Source: Dokdonella_A sp937902695 (GTDB lineage Bacteria > Pseudomonadota > Gammaproteobacteria > Xanthomonadales > Rhodanobacteraceae). Taken from it: 55,404 bases of DNA. The notes beneath the pieces are model-generated. The model made no database searches. It was not told where the DNA came from and saw only the letters and a program-made list of their open reading frames with translations. The position numbers were made by a program, and so were the translations under genes. Where the stretch lies: the NCBI GenBank assembly GCA_048498135.1, contig JBEHYO010000013.1, positions 1 through 55,404 on the forward strand, given 5' to 3'. Below are positions 49,239 to 55,404 of the stretch, piece after piece; the stretch's first letter is position 1, and each line of letters opens with the position of its first letter.

Positions 49239-50437
49239 ACGCGCCGCTGGTCCAGGCGCGCGGCCTCGGCAAGGCGTATCCGAAGGTGCATCGCAACGCC
49301 GACCGCCTGCGCGCGCTCGCGCGCCTTCTGTTCGGCGCCGCCACCGGCGAGCGTCATGACGTGCTTTCCGGCGTCAACCTCGATGTCGTGCGCGGCGAAT
49401 CGCTCGGCCTCATCGGCGAGAACGGCGCAGGCAAGTCGACGCTGCTCAAGCTCATCACCGGCGTGCTGACGCCATCCTGCGGCAGCGTGCGCGTCAACGG
49501 CACGATCGGCGCGCTGCTCGAGCTCGGCGCGGGCTTCCATCCCGAATATTCCGGGCGCGACAACATCGCGATGGCCGGCGCGCTCTACGGCCTCGAGGGC
49601 GCCGATCTGCGCGCACGCATACCCGACATCATCGCGTTCGCCGACATCGGCGATTACATCGACGAGCCCGTCAAGCATTACTCCTCGGGCATGGTCGTCC
49701 GCCTCGGCTTCGCGGTGATCGCCTCGCTCAAGCCCGATCTGCTCGTCACCGACGAAGTGCTCGCGGTCGGCGACGAATCGTTCCAGAAGAAATGCGTGCG
49801 CTGGATCGACCAGTACCTCGCCGGCGGCGGCACGCTGATCCTCGTCTCGCACAGCATGTACTACGTGCAGAAGCTCTGCCGCCATGCGTGCTGGCTCCGT
49901 GACGGCAAGGTCGAACGCTACGGCGACGTCTTCGACGTCACGCAGGCCTATCTCGCCTATCACGAGCGCAAGGCGGCGCCCGTACCCGCGCGCGCCGAGG
50001 TCGCGCGCGCCGGCTACGAGTTCAGCGTGCTCGGCGTCGCGTTGAACGGCGTCGACACCGAGACGCCGCTGCCGCTCGAGTTCGGCGCGACGCTGCGCGT
50101 CGGCATTCGCATCCGCTCGCGCGACGGGCGCGTGCCCAGCGTCGCGCTCGGTATCGTGCGCGCCGACGGCACGCCCGTGTACGGCGTCGGCAGCGAGATG
50201 GACGGCGCGACGCTCGAGCCCGGCGCCGACGGCGATTACGTCGGCGAGGTCGAGTTCGCGGATCTGCCGCTGCTGCCCGGCTCGTACACCGTGCGCGTGC
50301 ACCCGCTCGATCCCGAGGGCGTGCGGCTATTCGACACGGTCGAGCGCGGCATCATCGTTCGGGGCGCGTCGCGCGAGTTCGGCCTCGTGCGCCTGGCCCA
50401 TCGCTGGCTCCCGGGCGCGGCCGCGCGAGAACGCTAG
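49235..50437 (+). CDS. ABC transporter ATP-binding protein with C-terminal carbohydrate-binding extension (Wzt-like)
   Basis: A 400-residue ATPase. Walker A is GENGAGKST, the variant signature is YSSGMVVRLGFA, and Walker B is LLVTDEVLAVGDE; the H-loop lies in LVSHSMYYVQ. About residues 250-400 form a beta-sandwich-like domain (FSVLGVALNGVDTETPLPLE, LPLLPGSYTVRVHPLDPEGV). It resembles the Wzt C-terminal domain, which in E. coli O9a binds the methylated or phosphorylated non-reducing end of the O-chain before export. The GTG start overlaps the permease stop by four bases. The methyltransferase gene that follows could supply such a cap, which is an inference. Confidence 0.92.
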   Translation: MNAPLVQARGLGKAYPKVHRNADRLRALARLLFGAATGERHDVLSGVNLDVVRGESLGLIGENGAGKSTLLKLITGVLTPSCGSVRVNGTIGALLELGAGFHPEYSGRDNIAMAGALYGLEGADLRARIPDIIAFADIGDYIDEPVKHYSSGMVVRLGFAVIASLKPDLLVTDEVLAVGDESFQKKCVRWIDQYLAGGGTLILVSHSMYYVQKLCRHACWLRDGKVERYGDVFDVTQAYLAYHERKAAPVPARAEVARAGYEFSVLGVALNGVDTETPLPLEFGATLRVGIRIRSRDGRVPSVALGIVRADGTPVYGVGSEMDGATLEPGADGDYVGEVEFADLPLLPGSYTVRVHPLDPEGVRLFDTVERGIIVRGASREFGLVRLAHRWLPGAAARER

Positions 50438-50519
50438 ACGCGCTGCCCGCGCGGCGGAACCGTGCGAAAATAGCGGTACTTTCCGCGTTTCGTTCCAGCG
50501 CCAGGGACTCGCCCGTTCG

Positions 50520-51530
50520 ATGACCGATTCCGATTCGCCCGCACTGCCGTTCACCGGCGAGCGATTCACGCCCGAGTGCGTGCGCGAGATCCGCTACGAG
50601 CACTGGCATCGCTACCTCTTCGCGTGGCGCATTGCCGAGGGCAAGCGCGTGCTCGACGCGGCCTGCGGCGAAGGCTACGGCAGCGCGTTGCTGGCGCGCA
50701 CCGCGACGAGCGTGCACGGCGTCGACATCGATGCCGCGTCGGTCGCGCACGCGCGCGAGCGCTATGTGCGCGAGAACCTACGCTACGAGGTCGCCGATGC
50801 GACGCAGCTCGACGTCGCCCCCGCAAGCTACGACCTCATCGTCTCGTTCGAGACGCTCGAGCATGTCGAGGCGCAGGAGCGCATGCTCGACGGCTTCGCG
50901 CACGCGCTCGCCGACGACGGCGTGCTGGTGATCTCGTCGCCCGACAAGCGCACCTACAGCGAGGTCGCCGGGTTCCGCAACGAGTTCCACACGCGCGAGC
51001 TCTATCGCGACGAGTTGCTCGCGATGCTGAAGCCGCACTTCCCGCACGTGCGGCTGTACGGACAGAAGCTGCTGTTCCAGTCCGCGATCTGGGCGCAGGA
51101 CGGAACGGGAGGTCCGTGCGAGGCGTGGACCGGCGCCGCGGCGCCCGGCGGCGCGATCGTCGGCAATCTCGACTACGCGCCGCTTTATTTCATCGCGGTC
51201 TGCGCCAGACGCGAGCTGCCGCGGCGGCTGCAGGCGCTTTCGCTGTACGGCGATCGCGAGGAATCGGTCTACACGCATTACAATCACGAAGTCCGCAAGA
51301 ACATGACGGCCGGCGAACGCATCGCCGAGCTCGAACGCGAGCTCGAGACGTTGCGCGGCTCCGCGTCGCAGGCGGCGCCCGGTTCAATCGAATCCGGTTC
51401 AATCGAATCCGGTTCCATGGAACCCGATCCCACCGGATCCGATCCCACCGGATCCGATTCCACCGGATCAGATCCCACGGCGCCCGAGCGGCGCGACTGG
51501 CGCTTCTGGCGCCGCAAGCCTGACGCATGA
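50520..51530 (+). CDS. class I SAM-dependent methyltransferase with repetitive tail, surface-glycan locus
   Basis: A 336-residue enzyme with a Rossmann-type core: VLDAACGEGYGSALLAR (motif I, about residues 43-59), VHGVDIDAA, VADATQLDV, DLIVSFETLEHV and VLVISSPDKRTYSEV. The last resembles glycan methyltransferases near O-antigen genes. From about 265 the protein becomes helical and then carries a low-complexity tail of five-residue units (SIESG, SMEPD, PTGSD), encoded by a 15-bp tandem repeat, ending in RRDWRFWRRKPDA. It overlaps the following gene by four bases (ATGA). The likely acceptor is the exported polysaccharide. A tail made from slippage-prone repeats is unusual. Confidence 0.85.
   Translation: MTDSDSPALPFTGERFTPECVREIRYEHWHRYLFAWRIAEGKRVLDAACGEGYGSALLARTATSVHGVDIDAASVAHARERYVRENLRYEVADATQLDVAPASYDLIVSFETLEHVEAQERMLDGFAHALADDGVLVISSPDKRTYSEVAGFRNEFHTRELYRDELLAMLKPHFPHVRLYGQKLLFQSAIWAQDGTGGPCEAWTGAAAPGGAIVGNLDYAPLYFIAVCARRELPRRLQALSLYGDREESVYTHYNHEVRKNMTAGERIAELERELETLRGSASQAAPGSIESGSIESGSMEPDPTGSDPTGSDSTGSDPTAPERRDWRFWRRKPDA
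51381..51470 (+). repeat. 15-bp tandem repeat in the methyltransferase gene
   Basis: Six consecutive 15-base units occupy 51381-51470. Two are GGTTCAATCGAATCC, then GGTTCCATGGAACCC, then two of GATCCCACCGGATCC and one GATTCCACCGGATCA. The period is a multiple of three, so gain or loss of units changes the tail length but not the frame. Confidence 0.92.
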
Positions 51531-53395
51531 GCACAGAACTCAACTACCAGATCAACTACGGGACGATGAACGTCAGTCCCGAGCCGGCGCGCCCCGATCC
51601 TGCGGCGCCGCTGTTCGCGTCCGAAGACGGCGTCGTCGCATCGCTCTCGAACAGCGAGTGCATCTTCCAGACGCGCCGCACCGGCGACACCCACGTGATG
51701 ACGTATCAGGTGCTGCAGGCGCTCGATCAGTGCCGCGAGTTCCGCACGCTCGACGAGCACATCGCGCGCATCCAGACGACGATCTCGGGCCTCCAGACGC
51801 AGCGCGACAACGTGCAGCGCGTGCTGCAGAGCCTTGTCGATCGCGGCCTTCTGGTGTCCGATCGCGCTTTTCTCGACCGGCTCGCCGCGGCGCCTCCGTC
51901 GGCCGCGGCGCCTGCGCCGCGCGCCGTTTTCATCCGCGCCTGCAATCGCCCGGCCGAGCTAGAACGTCTCCTGCGCTCGCTCGCCGATTACGAGCGCCGC
52001 TTCCGCGCATCGCGCCGCTACGTGCTGCTCGACGATTCGACCGATGTCGCCGCGGCGAACCGGCATCGCGATCTCCTGCGCGAGTTCGCGCGTTCGACCG
52101 GTTGCGTGCTGACGTATCTCGGCACGGCCGAACAGACGCGCCTCGTCGAGCGCCTTGCCAAAGCCGTGCCGCAAAGCGCGAAGACGCTGCCGTCGCTGCT
52201 GCTCCGCTCCGACGCGCCGCGCGATTTCGGCGGCGGCCGCACCTGGAACCTCGCCCTGCTGCTCGCGGCAGGATCGCGGCTCGTGCTGGTCGACGACGAC
52301 AACTGCCTGCCGCTGCGCCGGCCCGATGGCCAGCGCGACGGCATCAATCCCGATCCGTCGGCGCCTGCGTACACGCAGTTCTATCGCAACGCCGAAAATG
52401 CGTTCGGTGCCGGCGACGAGGTCACCGAGGATCCGTTCGAGCTCCACCTCGACGTGCTCGGCCGGCCGTTCGGCGCGCTCGTCGGCGAGCCGCGCTACGC
52501 GATCGAGCGCACCGCGCTGCGCGGCCTCAGCCTCGGCCGCCTCGATCATCTCAGCGGCGGCGCGAGGGTCATCGCGACGCTGCAGGGTGCTTACGGCAGC
52601 TCGCGCAGCGAATCGAGCGCATGGATGTATCACCTCACGGGCGAGCCCCGCGACGAACTCTGGCGCGATCGCGAGAGTTACCTGCGCAACGTCGAAGGCG
52701 GCAGCCTCTGGTACGGCCATCGCCAGGCGCGCGTGACGACCGCGGGCACGTTCACGCCGTTCACGCTCGACAACGAGTCGCTGCTGCCGTGCACGAATCC
52801 GCTCGGCCGCGGCGAGGATGCGCTGTTCGCGCAGGTCGCGTGGCTCTGCCATCCCGATGCGCTCGTCGTCGAGCTGCCGGTCGCCATCGGCCATCTGCAG
52901 GAGGGTGCGCGCAAGCGTTCGGAGCTGACGCGCGCGGCGCCGCCGCCGCGCTTCAACTATTTCATCGCCGATTTCGTGCAGCGCCAGCTCAACGAGTTCC
53001 TCGCCGAGGATCCCGAGCAGCGGCTGGGTCTTCTCGCGGAGAATCTTCGCGACATCGCGGGCGCGAGCGAGACGCGGCGCCTGCGCGTCCTGCGCGAGTA
53101 TCTGGCGTACGTGCGCGCCGATGCGATCGAGCGCCTGCAGCACCAGTTCGAAAGCGTGCCGAACGCGCCGGTGTACTGGCAGGCGGACGTGCGCTCGATC
53201 ATCGAGGCGAATGGACGCGCGCTGACCGCGAAGCGTCCGCCGCGTCTGGGCGGCTGGCCCGACGATCTCGACAATGCCGGTTGCGCGCGCATGCTGCGCG
53301 ACGAAGTCGGGCGGCTTGCCGACGCCTACGCGGCGTGGCCGGCGGTGTGGCTGCACGCGCGCGAGCAGGGCGAGCGTCTGCTCGGCACGCTCTGA
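51527..53395 (+). CDS. glycosyltransferase-like protein with a PqqD-like N-terminal domain
   Basis: A 622-residue protein. Residues 25-110 (SLSNSECIFQTRRTGDTHVM, QVLQALDQCREFRTLDEHIA, VLQSLVDRGLLVSDRAF) have the layout of a PqqD or peptide-binding winged-helix domain: a short beta pair, a conserved leucine helix, then VxxxLxxLxxxGLL. Residues 130 onward form a GT-A-like fold: VFIRACNRPAELERLLRSLA, YVLLDDSTD, the D-x-D-type LVLVDDDNC and later GRGEDALFAQVAWLCHPDAL. The last is like the E-D base motif of family-2-type transferases. The C-terminal part is helical. I know no named protein with this order. It overlaps the methyltransferase stop (ATGA) and precedes another glycosyltransferase. It may glycosylate a bound peptide or build the glycan; both ideas are inference. 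Confidence 0.65.
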   Translation: MSTELNYQINYGTMNVSPEPARPDPAAPLFASEDGVVASLSNSECIFQTRRTGDTHVMTYQVLQALDQCREFRTLDEHIARIQTTISGLQTQRDNVQRVLQSLVDRGLLVSDRAFLDRLAAAPPSAAAPAPRAVFIRACNRPAELERLLRSLADYERRFRASRRYVLLDDSTDVAAANRHRDLLREFARSTGCVLTYLGTAEQTRLVERLAKAVPQSAKTLPSLLLRSDAPRDFGGGRTWNLALLLAAGSRLVLVDDDNCLPLRRPDGQRDGINPDPSAPAYTQFYRNAENAFGAGDEVTEDPFELHLDVLGRPFGALVGEPRYAIERTALRGLSLGRLDHLSGGARVIATLQGAYGSSRSESSAWMYHLTGEPRDELWRDRESYLRNVEGGSLWYGHRQARVTTAGTFTPFTLDNESLLPCTNPLGRGEDALFAQVAWLCHPDALVVELPVAIGHLQEGARKRSELTRAAPPPRFNYFIADFVQRQLNEFLAEDPEQRLGLLAENLRDIAGASETRRLRVLREYLAYVRADAIERLQHQFESVPNAPVYWQADVRSIIEANGRALTAKRPPRLGGWPDDLDNAGCARMLRDEVGRLADAYAAWPAVWLHAREQGERLLGTL

Positions 53396-53409
53396 GCGAG
53401 CCGCGTCCG

Positions 53410-54312
53410 ATGGACGGCGTTCGCGACGGGCTCACGAGCGTGGTGATCGTCGCCGCCGACAGCGGGCCGCTGCTCGTGCGCTGCGTCGAACGCGTGCTCG
53501 CCTCGAACGTGCCGATCGAGGTCATCGTCGTCGACAATGCGTCGGCCGATGGGTTTCCCGCGGATGCCGCATCGGCGCACGGGGGCGACGCGCGATTCCG
53601 CCGGATCGAGAACGCCGAAAATCGCGGTTTCGGGCCCGCCTGCAACCAGGGCGCTGCGGGCGCGCGCGGCGATGCGTTCCTGTTTCTAAATCCCGATTGC
53701 CTGATCGAAGCCGGCTCGATCGCCGCGCTGCGCTCGATCGCCGCGACCGATCGATCGATCGGCCTGCTCGGCGTCGACGTGCGAACGCCGGGAGGGACGC
53801 CCGCGCGCGGCAACCGCCGGCGCAATCCGACGTTGCGGCGCTCCGTCATGGCGATGACCGGGCTCGCACATTTCGAATCCAGGTGGCCCGCGCTCGCCGG
53901 TGTCGAAATGCCTTCGCAGCCCGCGGCGACCGGTGTCGAGCGCGTCGATGCCGTATCCGGCGCATGCATGTTCGTTACGCGCGCTGCATTCGAACGCGTC
54001 GGCGGCTTCGACGAAGCCTATTTCCTCCACGTAGAGGATCTCGACCTCTGCCGTCGCATCCGCGACAGCGGCGCCGCAGTCGCGGTCGCGAACGACGTGC
54101 GCGTGGTGCACGCGCAAGGCAGCTCGAGCCGGCACCGGCCCGCGTTCGTCGCCGCGCACAAGCGGCGCGGCATGTGGCGCTACTTCAGGACGTACGACCC
54201 GGCGGCGCGCAATCCGCTGCTGCGCGCAATGGTATGGCTGGGTCTCTGGGCGCGCTTCGCGCTGTCCGCGACGGCGGCGCCATGGCCGTCGTCGCGGACG
54301 CGAGGGCGCTGA
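53410..54312 (+). CDS. family 2 glycosyltransferase (rhamnosyltransferase-like)
   Basis: A 300-residue cytoplasmic or membrane-associated GT-A enzyme. SVVIVAADSGPLLVRCVERV and VIVVDNASADG form the start of the nucleotide-sugar fold; FLFLNPDC provides the D-x-D-like metal site; VSGACMFVTRAAFERVGGFDE and FLHVEDLDLCRRIRDSG, which carries the catalytic aspartate, are the GT2 landmarks of the WbbL/rhamnosyltransferase subfamily. It starts 14 bases after the preceding gene and ends nine bases from the convergent secreted-protein gene. It likely adds one sugar to the exported glycan; the sugar donor cannot be told. Confidence 0.9.
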   Translation: MDGVRDGLTSVVIVAADSGPLLVRCVERVLASNVPIEVIVVDNASADGFPADAASAHGGDARFRRIENAENRGFGPACNQGAAGARGDAFLFLNPDCLIEAGSIAALRSIAATDRSIGLLGVDVRTPGGTPARGNRRRNPTLRRSVMAMTGLAHFESRWPALAGVEMPSQPAATGVERVDAVSGACMFVTRAAFERVGGFDEAYFLHVEDLDLCRRIRDSGAAVAVANDVRVVHAQGSSSRHRPAFVAAHKRRGMWRYFRTYDPAARNPLLRAMVWLGLWARFALSATAAPWPSSRTRGR

Positions 54313-54321
54313 AGAACGAGC

Positions 54322-54939
54322 CTACTGGAGGACCGCGTTCGCGGTGCCGATGGCACAGACTTCGGCATGCTGCGAACAGGTCGGGCTCGGCTCGTTCGGA
54401 TCCGTCATCTTCAGGTTGAGGTAGTAATCGGTGTTCGGCTGCAGCCGGCAGAACGCGCCGCTGTTCGTGCGCCACGGCACGATCGGCTGACCGCTCATCG
54501 ACTGGATGAAGCAGGCCTGCGCGGTCGGGCTGAAATCGCCGCACGCGGTGCTGATCGCCGCCGTGAGGTTGTGGCCGTAGTTGTAGTCGGTGTGCGTGAT
54601 CCATCCGAGCCAGGTCGGCGGCGCGCCGCTCGGCACGTAGAAATGCGCCGCGATGTACGTCGTCTTGCCGAACTCCGCGATCACCGGCGCCGAGTTCGAG
54701 CGGCCCGGCCACGGGGCCGTCGAGTCGTACGGACTCGCGTGACCCCAGATGTTTTCCCACTCCCTGAGGTCGACGTGATAGCGCAGGTCGCCCGAGTTGT
54801 TGTCGCCGACATAGCCCATGTCGCTATAGATCTGACGGCCGGCCGGGCAGCTGGAGTTCTGTTCGAAACTGCCGTGGAACAACGGATCGTATGCGCCTGG
54901 CGCCGTAGCGACCAGGACCAGCAAAGCTGCACTCAACAT
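54322..54939 (-). CDS. secreted six-cysteine domain protein, paralog of the C-terminal domain at 46206-47264
   Basis: A 205-residue exported protein: signal peptide LLVLVATAPGAYD, then the same domain as the C-terminal half of the gene at 46206. Matching pieces are WENIWGH, PWPGRSNSAPVI, YIAAHFYVP, GWITHTDYNYGHNLTAAIST, CGDF, PWR, FCRL, and CAIGT. All six cysteines align: SC, CGDF, AC, FC, TC and CAIGT. The Ig-like part of the other protein is absent; the start here is a short region, SFEQNSSCPAGRQIYSDMGY. The ATG at 54939 has GGAG seven bases upstream on the minus strand. It is convergent with the GT2 gene. The fold and function are unknown; disulfide bonds are likely, and the DsbC pair may serve such proteins. 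Confidence 0.82.
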   Translation of the reverse strand: MLSAALLVLVATAPGAYDPLFHGSFEQNSSCPAGRQIYSDMGYVGDNNSGDLRYHVDLREWENIWGHASPYDSTAPWPGRSNSAPVIAEFGKTTYIAAHFYVPSGAPPTWLGWITHTDYNYGHNLTAAISTACGDFSPTAQACFIQSMSGQPIVPWRTNSGAFCRLQPNTDYYLNLKMTDPNEPSPTCSQHAEVCAIGTANAVLQ

Positions 54940-55404
54940 GTTGTAGCTCCGACGAGAGAAAGAAGGCTCGAGAGATGGCCTTCGAAAGAACGGCGGCTGC
55001 GCGGAGACCCCTCGACTGGGGCTTGTCGTGTGTGCCGAGCGCCGCGATTTATGACGGAATCCTTCCCGCCGTCATTATCGATGGACCGGCCTTCAGAAAG
55101 CATTAATCGTTCCATCAAGGAAGCGTTGCGCCGCCGCTGAAAAGAAAATCAACATTTCAGCAGGAATCCGGCATGCACGATTACGACGGCGTCTCGCGCG
55201 TCGCGTGCGTTGCTCGATGGAACAACCCTTCCGGGAGAGACGATATCACGCGTTTTAGGCGCGATGGAGCGTAATTCGCGAAGCGCGCGAGGCCACTTTT
55301 GCGAACTCGCTTAGCAGATCCATCAATCAGAACCGCGTTGACGGCTTCGCTGAACGTGATGCGCCGTCGCGTCAAAATCCCGGCACGAAAAATCGGGCGC
55401 GCAC
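54940..55404. other. unassigned right-edge region, somewhat AT-richer than its surroundings
   Basis: The 465 bases upstream of the secreted six-cysteine gene hold no ORF with coding character. A minus-strand frame at 55181-55375 (64 codons) is short, without a ribosome site and without a recognisable product. A promoter for the gene at 54939 should lie in the first 150 bases. I see no tRNA, palindrome of note or transposase remnant. The sequence may begin a gene that continues beyond the edge. Confidence 0.3.

Noticed and set aside
51381..51470. Possible CRISPR array because of spaced repeats
   Set aside because: The 15-base units are contiguous with no spacers and are in frame inside a gene. 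They are a tandem repeat, not a CRISPR.
55181..55375. 64-codon frame on the minus strand at the right end
   Set aside because: No ribosome site, no domain and no conserved neighbour. It may be chance in an AT-richer stretch, so it was left inside the unassigned region.
1..55404. tRNA, rRNA, IS elements, prophage and integrase genes
   Set aside because: I looked for tRNA arms, transposase motifs and attachment-site direct repeats, and saw none. XerD is the housekeeping recombinase, not a phage integrase.

Overview
The window is high-GC, densely coded bacterial chromosome. The gene order valS-holC-pepA-lptF-lptG, then xerD-dsbC-purL, then a complete type II secretion operon starting with gspE directly after purL, is the arrangement known from Xanthomonas-like gammaproteobacteria. 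The H-NS-like protein, the Mla-type operon without mlaC, and the dispersed GGGATTC-type intergenic repeats agree with this. I infer a member of the Xanthomonadales (Rhodanobacteraceae or a relative); the species cannot be read from the sequence alone.

Layout. 1-6.8 kb: a methyltransferase cut by the left edge, acetoacetyl-CoA synthetase, an H-NS-like protein, an unrecognised 291-residue protein, prolyl-tRNA synthetase and two DUF4124-like envelope proteins. 7.1-13.9 kb: phosphatidylserine synthase, a GAF-PP2C-kinase partner-switching protein, a STAS protein and the MlaE/F/D lipid transporter with an auxiliary lipoprotein. A HigB/HigA-type toxin-antitoxin pair sits between mlaE and mlaF. 13.9-20.6 kb: a candidate HolD (psi), RimI, a GFA-domain enzyme, ValS, HolC (chi), a small membrane protein and PepA. 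20.6-27.7 kb: LptF/LptG, a frameshifted LoiP-like M48 protease, a Phd/PIN toxin-antitoxin pair with a perfect 22-bp palindrome upstream, an RDD protein, XerD and two diverged DsbC copies. 27.7-44.4 kb: PurL, an orphan membrane protein resembling exosortase-H-associated proteins, and the T2SS genes gspE to gspD followed by an overlapping lipoprotein gene. 44.5-55.4 kb: a probably well-expressed secreted protein with a textbook terminator, a secreted protein with a six-cysteine domain, a parvulin, an ABC glycan exporter (Wzm/Wzt), a methyltransferase with a 15-bp repeat tail, two glycosyltransferase-like proteins and a second secreted six-cysteine protein.

How the genes work together. Much of the window concerns the cell envelope: phospholipid synthesis and transport, LPS export (LptFG), periplasmic disulfide isomerisation, type II secretion and export of a surface glycan. 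Chi and psi of the DNA polymerase III clamp loader lie about 4 kb apart. The least described parts are the six-cysteine protein pair around the glycan cluster, the glycosyltransferase with a PqqD-like N-terminus, and two pseudopilin genes whose leader peptides are encoded by dispersed repeats.
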